From contig OZ038385.1 of assembly GCA_964036045.1 (NCBI GenBank), positions 21,899,813 to 21,963,812 of the forward strand: a DNA stretch of 64,000 nt. Reading direction: 5' to 3'. Positions 50,609-59,917 of the stretch are shown piece after piece (the stretch's first letter is position 1; every line of letters starts with the position of its first letter). The translations under genes were made by a program, and so were the position numbers. The notes below the pieces were generated by a model, which did not search any database, was not told the DNA's origin, and was given only the letters and a program-made list of their open reading frames with translations. This DNA is from Eutreptiella sp. 'Long Island Sound 2002'. Its lineage: Eukaryota > Euglenozoa > Euglenophyceae > Eutreptiales > Eutreptiaceae.

Positions 50609-52837
50609 TTTTCACAAATTCCAACCAACCAATTTCCCACCAATAAAACCAGCAGAGATTTCCAAGCTCACAACCCACTCAAGTCCCTTCGAGCACGGCA
50701 ATGACACAAACAATTCCAATTGAACGCCCAATGACTAAATGACCCAAGAATCCAATACGGTCCAACAATGATCCAACCAAAAGTTCACCAATGGTCCACA
50801 AAAACCCACAAATGAGCCAAGGTCCAACACCAGTCAAACACGGGTCCAAGACGGGTACAAATGGTTCAATAGTACACACGGGACGAGCACGCGCAAAGGT
50901 CCAAATGGTTCCTGAATGGTCCACCCTTAAGAAAAAGAAAAGAATTCACAAGCGCGAGTAAGACTCAACCTACTCTTCCGGTCGGACCACAGGCAATGCA
51001 ATGACGAAGAGTTCATGGGCACGGGCAGTATCCTATGGACTTGAGTCATGCATGCAAAAGTGTAAACCAAAATTCACACTACTTCTACCCGTCAACATGG
51101 ATGGTCTCACCGGGGGTGGAGGAGAGGAGAGAAATGATCAACACCACTGTTGGGCCATCCCCAAAGAGCAAATGAGTCCCACTTGAGTCTCCGGACGTCT
51201 TGACTACACCAACATGAGAGAAGGAAGTGCACATGCACATACATGGTCACATGGGGCATGTAAACGCACCAACAAGGGCACCAAACCATGACCCGGTTAG
51301 CTCTTAGGATCAACAACTAATCTAAACCAAATTAGCAAATGAGCAATACACCGTTGATATGGAGATCCACCTCTTGGCAAAGAAGCACACAATAGGCCAA
51401 TGGCCTCCCGGGCTACTCATGCCCTAGTTACCCCTTTTTGCACACCATGGTGCCATGTCCTATGTTTCATATGTGTTCAACCGCACACTTGAACGCATCT
51501 CGCATACGGTTGAACACTCCTTGCATACATGCAACGCACCATGGTATGCATGTAGGACATGTAGAGCACCTATTTTTCGGCATTTCCAAGTCAAGGATCA
51601 ACCGGACGGCATCCTTGGGTGTAAACACCCTTTCCATGACCTTCCGGTCATTGCGTCGACTACGCCGCTCACTACCCATTCTAGTCTTGAGGCGTTCCCA
51701 TAGTGTACGACCACCCTTGGATGCGGTGAACAAGTTGACCAAATCACTCATCAATTCATCCGATTGTAATCCAGTGTAGTGATCTGCAATACATTGCTTC
51801 AAGTTTGACGTTGGCATTTTTGATTGTAAAATGAGAGGGATCCTTGCATACAAGTAAGAAACCACAATGGGGAATCTCTTGGTGCTCTAATTTGTTCTTA
51901 TTGTTACGTTATTTTTGGTGACACTACCATATTGCACAAAGGTGAAATTAAATATTCTTCAATTCAATGCGTCATGTATATTAATTAACCACTGTTGAAC
52001 GCGTGATCGCGTGAGCACGCGCCACCGCTTGGCGCGATAGGCCAGTTGAACTGTTCAACCGCGTTCAACCGAGTTCAACTGGGGGGTTGAACAGCAACAT
52101 GCTATTCAACTGGGTTCAACCGCTGTTCAACCGCTACGCTCAAAGGTGTGCAAAAGGGGTCACTAGGGTGGGACCTAACCTCCACCCAAAGAGAGCACGT
52201 GCATGGAGAGTTGGTCTCCGGAAAGCCGGAGAAAGTACATGCATCGCCTAACCATGCCCAAGAAGAGATATTCCCCAACCAAAACCCTTGAGAGAGATTG
52301 ACCTATCCACCATGAGAGAGGGCATGCATGGGGAGAGAGTTTCGCCTAGCCTTGACCCAAGAGAGCATGCATATGGAGAGAGTTTCGCCTAGCCTTGACC
52401 CAAGAGAGCATGCACGCACTTTGAGAGAGGGTGGCGAAAGCTCGACCAATGCCTATCCTTGAGTCATATCATGAAACGGCAAAACCACGGCATGTCTTAA
52501 TTGGGTAACTCCCAAGCCACGGGCACTTGAAAAAAAGTGAAAGAGCCGAAGAGTCTCAAAGGATCAAAGACAACGGTCACATGGTATTAAATGCTCAATT
52601 TACCTCTTGAGTAGTATGATGAATTGGGAGAGAGCGGGAGAGTGAGGGAAAGCACCCAATCCACCTTGGGGAGAGAAGACACTATATGTTCCCCTTGACC
52701 ATGGAATCGTGGGCACCACCAAGTTTGAGTCACACCATGAATGAACCATGCATGAATGACAAATGCAATGTCAACTCTTAGAATGAATGCATGAGACCTC
52801 AAAACCAAATATGGTGTGGCACCTCAATGGAATCCAA
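50573..52837 (-). repeat. element 2 5' LTR, interrupted by a TIR transposon
   Basis: Homologous to 35092-36619. It is longer by the 747-bp insertion at 51422-52168. Homology stops at GGAATCCAA (52829-52837), where a GGTA-type simple repeat begins, so the outer end may be truncated. Confidence 0.85.
51422..52168. mobile_element. short TIR DNA transposon, non-autonomous
   Basis: 747 bp with terminal inverted repeats CCCTAGTTACCCCTTTTTGC...(left) and the complement of CCCTAGTGACCCCTTTTGCA (right), about 24 bp. Flanking TG on both sides and the empty site CATGGGACC in the other LTR show a 2-bp duplication. Sub-terminal GTTCAAC/GTTGAAC heptamers are frequent (about 3 on the left, about 10 on the right), as in CACTA-type elements that bind transposase at sub-terminal repeats. 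A 132-codon minus-strand frame (51467-51865) has a Cys-rich end (CSTCPTCIPWCVAC) but no recognised transposase motif. Confidence 0.8.
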
Positions 52838-53260
52838 GGTAGGTAGGGTAGGTAAGTAGGTGCATTCGGTCGTGCAGAGGCGCCCCATGGTTCCCGCTGG
52901 CGTTGCCGCGGTGACGAACAGGAAGAGGCTCCGCGCTTGAAGAGGGGAGGCGGCTTACATTCCGCTAGACCTGACTGTTGGCCCCCAAAAAAGCGGCCCC
53001 GGGCAACACCGGGAGGGCTGATCGCCGCCGGCGTGACGTGCTTGCCTCGCCGGGAGGGTGTGCCCCCGTGCTTGCGCACGTCCCCTCCTTTGGGTGGAAC
53101 CCTAGAGGTTCACCGGACTTCCTGGCGTATCCTGTTCCCAAGGCATGCATGCACGTCCTTGGTAGTAGGGTTCCGAGGCGCTTGGGTGTGGCACGCTCCG
53201 CCTTGAGTCCCAAAGCAGCGCAGGCCTTGGGATGCAGCCTTACCCCCGGGCTCCAGATCT
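52838..53260. other. GC-rich flank, no gene recognised
   Basis: Starts with a GGTAGGTAGGGTAGG simple repeat. The rest is GC-rich with overlapping short ORFs on both strands and no domain. Confidence 0.5.
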
Positions 53261-55450
53261 CGTTTGGCCGGGTCAGCTGCATGGCACGGGCTGCCTCAGT
53301 GCCCGGGCTTTGGACACTGGGTTTCCTACTTTTGTGTGGTGCTTGTATTTGGGTCCGGGTTGCGGTTGGGTGTGGGTTTCGGTAACCCCGCCAGTCCTGG
53401 CTGGTGTCTTGGGCGGGTGTGTTTGGGTACAACTTGTGGTGTGGTCCCTCTTTTGCCGGCTGGGGTTTGTTGTTTTCGTGGTTTGGCTTCGGTTTTGGCC
53501 TGCATATGGGACGCGCGTGGTTGCGTGCGCGCTCCGCCTGCACCCCGCCGTTTCCGGTTCCGGTGTGTGGTGTGGGCGTGCGTGCTGGGGTCTGGGTTTC
53601 GGCTGTGCCCCGTCACTCCTTGGGGGGGTGTTGGGGTGTGTGTGTGCTCGTGCGCCCGTCACGTGTGGTCTGCTGCACCTCCTGGTTGGGGGTGCTGTGG
53701 GGGGATGTGTGTTTGTGCGCGTGCCCTGCTTGTTCCCCGCCTTTGCTGGCTGGGGTGTGCTGTGTGGGCGTGCGTGCCGGGCCCGGGTCTCGGCTTTGCC
53801 CCGCTCTTCTTGGTTGGGTTGTCGGGGTGTGTTTTGTTTGTTTTTTTTCTGCTTTGGCTTTGTGGTGTTGGTCGCTGCCTGTCCCTGCCCCGGGCCTTGT
53901 GGTCCCTGTCCCCCCATCCCCTCTCTTTCGGGCTGGGTTGCGGGCTCTTTTTTTTTTCGTGGTGTGTGACTGCGCGCTTTGGGTGGTCCGTTCCCCTGGT
54001 GGGCCGCTGCTCCTGGCTTGGTGTTGCCGGCTGTGGCTGGGTGGTCCCCCTGTGCCCCTTTGGGCGTCCTGTCTTTGGTGCCTTTCGGGTGGGGGGTTTG
54101 GCCGCCCCTTGTGGTGCTGGCGGGCGGCTTGGTGGCTGTGGGCCATTCTCTCGCCCCCCCCCCCTCCCCCCCTGTTTTTTTTTGGGGGGGGGTCTGCCTG
54201 TTCCTCCCTCTGCCTTCCCTGGGCTGGCGCACGCACTGGCTCGCATTCTGTGTGGTCCTCCGGGTTGCTGTTGGCGGTTGCGTTCTGCTTGGCCGCGTCC
54301 CGGCCCCATGGGTCGGGTGGGTTATGTACACGTTGGGCTCGGCGCCCCTTCCTGTCGGGTTAGGTCCTGGCTCTGCCGGTTGGGCGGCCGCGCCTGGCGG
54401 TTTTGTGTGGCTCTGGGTTAGGGGGCTGGGGTGGTCCGTGTCTTTTCTTCTCCGCGGTGCCGTTTTTAACCTTCTGGGTGGACCGCCACCTTTGTTGCCG
54501 GGCGCGCGGTGGCCCGTGTGTGGCCCGCGGTGCCGGTGTGTGGCGTGCTGGTGCGGCGCCTTCCGGGGTGTGCGGTTGCTTGTTTTGGTTAGTCCTTCAG
54601 GTTAGGGTCAGCCGTGCCGTGTTGTGCTGCTCTGCGCCGCGTCGCGTCGCGTCGTGCTGTGGCGTGTTGCGCTTTGGGGTGCGTTGCCATGGTGCGTTGC
54701 ACTGTGGCGCGCTGCGGTGCGGTGTGCCGTGCTGTCTCGTGTTGTGCCGTGTTGGGTCAGTGGAGGTCAGCCTGGCCTGTGTCGTGGCGCGGAGTGTTGG
54801 TCGGAGTGTGGCTGGTTGGTGGCTGGGGGGTGCGGTCAGGTGTGGGTGGCTCGCTGGGTCCGTGCTGTGGGGGCCCGGGCGTGCCGCTCGGGCTGGTGGG
54901 CCGGGAAGGTGTCCGTGGGGTTGCCCTCCCTGGGGGCCTGTGCCTTGGTCCCGTGTCCTCTGGGGGTCCCGGTCCCTAGCCCTGGGTGCTGTCACTGTGC
55001 CGTCATCCTCTTTCGGTGCCTGTGTGGTGGCCCTTGTGGCGGCCGGGGTCGTCGTCTGGCGGTGAGAACGTGGTGGTGCGCCGCGCGGCGGTGTTCCCTG
55101 CGGCTTCCTCTGTGGGTGTAGCCCGTTCCCCGCATGTAGGTGTGCCCTCCATCCCCCGTGTGGTTTCCGGTGGCTGGTGGGTGTGCGCTGGTGTGATCCG
55201 TACGGCGTCCGACTCTTGCTTCGGCGGTGCATGTTGGGGGTGTGCGTCTCCGGGAGCCGTGCGGCGTTCGCTGGGGGTGTGGCGGCGCTAGTCCCTCCGT
55301 CGTGGTATGCCCTTCCTGCGTGTGGGTCGTGGCGCCTGCCGTGGTGTCCTCTTCCTCTGTGCCTCGGTCCCCGCTCCTGCCCCTTCCTGGTCCTTGGGTG
55401 GTTTCCTGCCCCCACGTTGTGTCGCTTTCGGTGCCCTGTCCCTATGGGCG
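53261..55450. repeat. 2.2-kb GC-rich, G/T-versus-C/A asymmetric low-complexity DNA
   Basis: The plus strand is rich in G and T (GTGTGGGCGTGCGTGC, TGGTTGGG, GGCTGGGGTGTG). Imperfect units recur every 100-170 bp, for example GTGTGGGCGTGCGTGC at about 53570 and 53763. Stop codons are rare by composition, so long ORFs exist in four frames at once (up to 385 codons), translating to W/C/G/V-rich peptides on plus and P/T/H/R-rich peptides on minus. None has a domain, so they are not called as genes. Confidence 0.55.
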
Positions 55451-55458
55451 CCTGCCCC

Positions 55459-56016
55459 TCACTTGGGGCCCCTCCGTGCCCTCTTGCCTGAGCGTCCCTT
55501 GCCGTCCCTTGCCCTCCCCTTGCCCGTGCCCTTCCCCTTCCTGGTGTGGTGGTGGTGGGGTGGAGGGGGGGCGCCGATGGCCCAGGCCTGGGGGTGGGTG
55601 GCCTGGAGCCATTGGCGGAGGGCTTGGGGGGTGTAGGGGGGGCGGAGGCCGTGGACCGCGTCGCGGAGGAGGGCCTCCGATGCCGCTTGCGGCATGATGG
55701 CCTCCGGGGCAGCCTCGTTGGGGTCGGCGGGGGTGCGGGTGCGCACCTCCTCGAAGGTGTGCACCATGTGCACCCCTTCTCGCCTTCCCGCTCCCCCGGC
55801 CCACTTCACCCAGCGGCAGAGCTCCCGCAACGCGGGGGCAGACCACCAGGCGAGGTGGGCGGGGGCCCGGGGGGGGGAGGGGTCCGAGCTCGGGGTCCTG
55901 GAGCGGCGGGGGGAGGACGTGGACCTGCGGTGGTGGCGGGGGTGGCGGTGCCTGGGGGAGCGGGAGCGGCGGTGGCGGGGGCTGGAGTGAAGTGGACCCA
56001 CAATCCTAAGCACCAC
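55459..56016 (-). CDS. possible ORF with SR-rich start and Lys/Gly-rich tail
   Basis: About 185 codons on the minus strand. The N-terminal RHRRSRSPRHRHPRHH resembles an SR region. The middle is better balanced (ALRELCRWVKWAG, MVHTFEEVRTRTPADPNE, ASEALLRDAVHGLRPPY) and looks like real protein. The end is HHHHTRKGKGTGKGRARDG, like the tails of the Gag proteins here. It may be a gag fragment or a small basic RNA-binding protein. There is no knuckle. Confidence 0.35.
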   Translation of the reverse strand: MVLRIVGPLHSSPRHRRSRSPRHRHPRHHRRSTSSPRRSRTPSSDPSPPRAPAHLAWWSAPALRELCRWVKWAGGAGRREGVHMVHTFEEVRTRTPADPNEAAPEAIMPQAASEALLRDAVHGLRPPYTPQALRQWLQATHPQAWAIGAPPPPHHHHTRKGKGTGKGRARDGKGRSGKRARRGPK

Positions 56017-56516
56017 AGGTTAAAAAGGTTTTGACAGATCGACACATTGATGTCATTTTACTGGCATGCATGTCATTTGCTGATGCATGATGATCATGAT
56101 TTGGATGGTCACTGATGCATGATGATCATGATTTGGATAGTCATTTATACTGATTTTGTATCATTGCAACCCTGTGTCTCTAACGCTATTGGAGTCGCTT
56201 TTACTACTATTTAACACAGTTTCGTGCTATGCGCCCCTCTTTGAGTGGGAGCCTTTGTGGGCTATTGGCGCTATTCATTCTTTTGCTCTTGGTAGGAAAT
56301 ACCCATGGTGGTCACATGTGCACAACACAAATAACAAGCAAAGGGCAATAGAGAAAGCAAAGCGTGTAAAGTAAACGAAGTGAATGGAAAACTGCGAGTG
56401 TAAATAAGTCAGTGGTTTGTCACATACTCTGTGTTTGTACAGCCTCAGTGTGATACAATGAATGAGTCCAAGGTGCGGTGCTTTCTAAGGGGTGCTGGTT
56501 AGAGCCGAAATCTTAG
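55985..56516 (+). repeat. presumed 5' LTR region of element 3
   Basis: Base composition changes sharply at about 55985 from GC-rich to mixed, and a primer site lies at 56517, so the LTR must be here. Without a 3' partner the start cannot be fixed. It contains two tandem 32-bp units (56080-56111 and 56112-56143). Confidence 0.5.
56080..56143. repeat. two tandem 32-bp units
   Basis: CTGATGCATGATGATCATGA... occurs twice with one difference. Possible LTR regulatory repeats. Confidence 0.85.
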
Positions 56517-56529
56517 TGGTAGCAGAGCG
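56517..56529 (+). promoter_or_regulatory. element 3 primer-binding site
   Basis: TGGTAGCAGAGCG, a perfect TGG-starting site of the same type as in elements 1 and 2. Confidence 0.75.
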
Positions 56530-56650
56530 AACGATTCTGAAGGTGTCAACTATACAAAGGCGCCTGATCTGTCTGTGTCTGTCTGTTCTGTCAGTTCTGT
56601 GAACAGTTCTGCCTGTTTGAATCTGAACTGTGATAAACAAGACGAGTGAC

Positions 56651-58852
56651 ATGGATTCCCCAACCACAACTGAGGCGAAAGAAAAAGACACCCCTACAAC
56701 AACCTCCACAGATGAGTCCCATGAGACCACCTCAGAGTCTGTGAAAGAATACAGACGAGAGTTAAAGGAAGTCCTTGAATCTAAACCCTCATCCTCAGAA
56801 AACCCTGCGTCTAAAAGTCTCAACCCTGATCCAGAGGTAAAGGTGCGAGATGTGTCGGGTCCCAGCGCAGAGACAGAAGTGCGCGAGGACGCTCGTGAAC
56901 ACGAACCCATGCGCGAAGACGCTCGAGGTGAAAGGCACGAAAGCGTCGACAGGGACGACGCCAAGCACGAAGACGGCAGCGTAGGTGAACCGGAGGAATG
57001 GAAGCAAGCAGTTGACTTTGCGAAGGAACTAGCGAGCGAGGGTAAGCTAGAGTGGTTTAGGACCATGATGGCCAGGATTGAGTCAGGGAGAGTGGACGAG
57101 AGGAAGGATGAGGATAGGGAGTCGAGAACAACAGTGTCCGAGAGGTCAAAAGGGAAGAAGCATGACATAGGTGAGTTCAAGTTTGGAAAACCAGGACCAC
57201 CTTCCTCACCTCCCACTTCCTCGACAAGTTCTCACACTTCTCGTTCGACAAAGACGAAAAGGTCGACAACCAGCAAAGGTGCGTCGGTGGCGTCCACGAC
57301 GTCGAAGCTGAGCCGTGCGACGGAAATCCAAGACTCGTTGTCGAAGATGTTGGAGGAGCAGAAGAAGATCTCCCGACGGTTAGACGAGTTGGAGGAGTCC
57401 GGGAAAAGTCGCATCGAAAGTGACCTGAACACTTCTGCGCTCTCCAAGGTAACCGGACTCCACCTGTTAGACGAACATCAGAAAGGCATTTCACCCTTCC
57501 TTCCGAGGATCAAGGAGTCGTACCTGCCGGACGAGTTTGCTGTGAGGATCAAGGTGGGTAGCTTGCAGGAGGCGCGCGACAAGCATGGGTTAACGGCGCT
57601 TGCACTGCTCGCCGTTTCACCTTCCAAGGTGGATGACAGCGATCTCGACGACAGCAAAGATTCAGGGAGTGGTACGAAGGGCACAGCGAAAGGAAAGCTG
57701 GAGATACCTCTACCTGTGTTCACTGGGAAGCGCCTCGACCTGTACGCGCGTGACTTCGTGAGGTACCTACCAATGACAGGGCAGAAAGCTGCAGATGAGA
57801 TGACCCGCGCCGACCTGATCGTGACAGGCTGCAAGAACGAATGGCTTCGAGGAGTGGTAGACGACATCTTAACCACGTCGGAATCATGGGTACACTTTCT
57901 GAAACAAGTGGAGTCTGCCTTCCCTCACTTCGAGACGGATGCATCCATTCGCGGAGCCTTGGAGAAAGTACAGAAACTTAAAGAACTCCCAGCTCCTGCC
58001 GATGTTCGTCAACTGCTGCAGAAGCTCAAAAGCCTTATGACCCAGTTGAAGATTCCTATGTCCGAGACCGAGAAACTCCTTTTGCTGACCCGAAAGATTC
58101 AGAAGAAGACTTGGACCGAATGTCGGTCGACCGTGGAAAGGAAGGCGAAGACGCACACCTATCAAGACTTGGCTGACTTGCTGGAGGAACTCGCCCTCGA
58201 ACAGATATCAGACCAACATGTCGAAGGTGAACGCGAAGCTCAACTCAATTTCCTGAAAGGAGGGAACAAGAACAAAAACCAAAACCAAGAACCGCCTCCC
58301 GAAGCTGGTCAAGACGAAGAAATCCAAGACTTATACTGGTCAGAAGGACAAAAAGGCAACGGAGGCAAAGGCAAAGGAAAACGACGTGGGAAAGGCAGCG
58401 GTTGTGGAGGCGGTCGCGGAGAGTGGGTATGGCAACCGCCTCAATTCCATTCCATCGTGTGGTGCGAGTACTGTGGAAAAAGGAACCATGCTCATGACCA
58501 ATGCTGGACGAAAGAAAGGGACGAGAGGAAAGCCCGCGCTGCAGCCAAGAAACAAGGAGAAGATCCTGGCAAAGGGAAAGGCAAAGGCGACGGAAAAGGC
58601 AAAGGCGACGGAAAGGGCAAAGGCAACGGAGAGAAAGGTGGCAAAGGAGAATCCGGCAAAGGACAACCAAGCGAAACCACACCGCCACCCAACGCGATTC
58701 CCTTGCCTGAAACCACTGAAGGAGAAGAAGGACCAAGCAATCGAAAGAGAAGGAGGTTCCTCAAGCTTCAAGAGAACCTTACCAACATGGCCAAATCCTG
58801 TGGACTTGCGTTGACGATGGACGCAAAGCCACTCCCTCCGCAAGACAAGTAG
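56651..58852 (+). CDS. gag: element 3 gag with CCHC knuckle
   Basis: It starts at ATG 56651 (MDSPTTTEAKEK), 122 nt after the primer site; 733 residues, intact. The N-terminal half is acidic and Ser/Thr-rich. The capsid core from about residue 360 ends in TWTECRSTVERKAKTHTYQD and LLEELALEQ, matching element 1. The knuckle is CEYCGKRNHAHDQC. A long Lys/Gly tail of the type GKGKGDGKGKGDGKG, likely RNA-binding, follows. It ends at UAG 58850-58852 with the frame open beyond. Confidence 0.9.
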   Translation: MDSPTTTEAKEKDTPTTTSTDESHETTSESVKEYRRELKEVLESKPSSSENPASKSLNPDPEVKVRDVSGPSAETEVREDAREHEPMREDARGERHESVDRDDAKHEDGSVGEPEEWKQAVDFAKELASEGKLEWFRTMMARIESGRVDERKDEDRESRTTVSERSKGKKHDIGEFKFGKPGPPSSPPTSSTSSHTSRSTKTKRSTTSKGASVASTTSKLSRATEIQDSLSKMLEEQKKISRRLDELEESGKSRIESDLNTSALSKVTGLHLLDEHQKGISPFLPRIKESYLPDEFAVRIKVGSLQEARDKHGLTALALLAVSPSKVDDSDLDDSKDSGSGTKGTAKGKLEIPLPVFTGKRLDLYARDFVRYLPMTGQKAADEMTRADLIVTGCKNEWLRGVVDDILTTSESWVHFLKQVESAFPHFETDASIRGALEKVQKLKELPAPADVRQLLQKLKSLMTQLKIPMSETEKLLLLTRKIQKKTWTECRSTVERKAKTHTYQDLADLLEELALEQISDQHVEGEREAQLNFLKGGNKNKNQNQEPPPEAGQDEEIQDLYWSEGQKGNGGKGKGKRRGKGSGCGGGRGEWVWQPPQFHSIVWCEYCGKRNHAHDQCWTKERDERKARAAAKKQGEDPGKGKGKGDGKGKGDGKGKGNGEKGGKGESGKGQPSETTPPPNAIPLPETTEGEEGPSNRKRRRFLKLQENLTNMAKSCGLALTMDAKPLPPQDK

Positions 58853-58864
58853 GGAGGCGGCTCT
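58850..58864 (+). promoter_or_regulatory. in-frame UAG at gag/pol boundary, candidate readthrough site
   Basis: TAG GGA GGC GGC TCT; compare element 1 at 19407. Protease coding follows in the same frame within 60 nt. Confidence 0.6.
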
Positions 58865-59917
58865 TTGGGGAAGGGCTACCTGTTGCCAGTCGAAGTAACC
58901 GAAGCATCCGCGATTGAAAGTTTTATTGATACGGGGGCTACGAGCAGTATAATGGCGGCGAAACACGTACCTGAGGGAGAAATTGAGTACGCGCCGAGCG
59001 TAGGTATTCGTATTGGCGACGGGAGAATATGCCTGACCGAAGGGAAGTACAGAGGGACGGTGATTCTGGGGAGAAGGAGATTACCGAAAAGTTTCCTAGT
59101 CCTCGAGACGAAGGCGTTCGACGCAGTGCTCGGTGAGGACTTCTTCGAGGAGAACCCGGAGATTCGTTACCTGGGCCTTCAGTCACCGAGACACCTCCTA
59201 GTACGGACAGACGACGGAGAGTGGGAGAAGGTGCACCTCGAAGAGACCGCGGAGATTGTCGCAGGAGTAAAGGTCTTGAGGGACATCAGCTTTGACCTGG
59301 ACACGGAAGTTAAGGTCGAAGGACTGCTGCGTTTGGAGAAAGTAAGGCTACTAACCCTGGAGACCTACACCTTAGCGACAGAGATGAAGCTACACGCGTA
59401 CGAGGAGTTGAACATCGAAGGTGATCCCTGCGGTGACGATTTTATCGGACTCTTCGCTAACCACGTTAACGCAGACAGCGAACTCTACTGTTGGAGACAA
59501 GGCAACAGCGCCTGGTGGTACGATTGGCGAGACCTGGGGAGATGGAAGTACCTGTACGCCAACCCACCGTTCTCCCAAATGGAGAAAGTCTTGACGAAAG
59601 TCGCGTTGGAAGGTGCACGAGTAATCCTTGTCGTACCTGAAGAAGGGAAATGGATGAAGAAAGCGTGGAGAGAATTACTGACCAAGCTGACAATAACCCA
59701 AGTACGACTACCCGATGTTCCTATGTACAAAGTTGACTACGGGGTGGAGCTACTGCCTGCTCCCAAGTGGCGAACGAATTTATGTCTTGTTGACAGATCG
59801 CTCAACCCGGTGGCGCGAGAGGACTTGAACCCCGAAGTTGTCGAGAAGATCACGAAGAACAACCGAGGATGGGGAAGAAAGCACATGTTACAACACTTTC
59901 CTGACCTGAAGGAATAG
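58853..59917 (+). CDS. pol: element 3 protease and NPPFS module
   Basis: Aspartic protease with AIESFIDTGATSSIM and, as second strand, FDAVLGEDFF. The module follows with FIGLFANHVNADSELYCW, then YLYANPPFSQMEKVLTKVAL and RVILVVPEEGKWMKKAW, ending in CLVDRSLNPV. It parallels element 1 closely. The ORF ends at TAG 59915-59917, followed in frame by CAA CAA GAC and then the RT-containing ORF. Confidence 0.85.
   Translation, partial: GGGSLGKGYLLPVEVTEASAIESFIDTGATSSIMAAKHVPEGEIEYAPSVGIRIGDGRICLTEGKYRGTVILGRRRLPKSFLVLETKAFDAVLGEDFFEENPEIRYLGLQSPRHLLVRTDDGEWEKVHLEETAEIVAGVKVLRDISFDLDTEVKVEGLLRLEKVRLLTLETYTLATEMKLHAYEELNIEGDPCGDDFIGLFANHVNADSELYCWRQGNSAWWYDWRDLGRWKYLYANPPFSQMEKVLTKVALEGARVILVVPEEGKWMKKAWRELLTKLTITQVRLPDVPMYKVDYGVELLPAPKWRTNLCLVDRSLNPVAREDLNPEVVEKITKNNRGWGRKHMLQHFPDLKE

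Larger units (their letters stand above)
35092..52837 (-). mobile_element. element 2: Ty3/gypsy chromovirus with nested insertions
   Basis: On the minus strand the order is LTR (right), primer site, gag, protease, RT, RNase H, integrase, chromodomain, a 2-kb 3' region, LTR (left). It hosts a young LTR element (40538-42885) and a TIR transposon (51422-52168). Gag part 2, protease and pol occupy the same frame separated by single UGA codons. No TSD was found at the repeat edges and no polypurine tract directly abuts the left LTR start, so at least one end is rearranged or truncated. Confidence 0.85.

Noticed and set aside
35092-52837. A target-site duplication for element 2
   Set aside because: Bases outside the two repeat edges (ATTCG at left, GGTAG at right) do not match. 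One end is probably rearranged.
53264-54421. Long plus-strand ORF (385 codons) and overlapping minus-strand ORFs as genes
   Set aside because: Open frames exist in several frames at once because the GC-rich asymmetric DNA has few stops. Peptides are low-complexity and have no domain.
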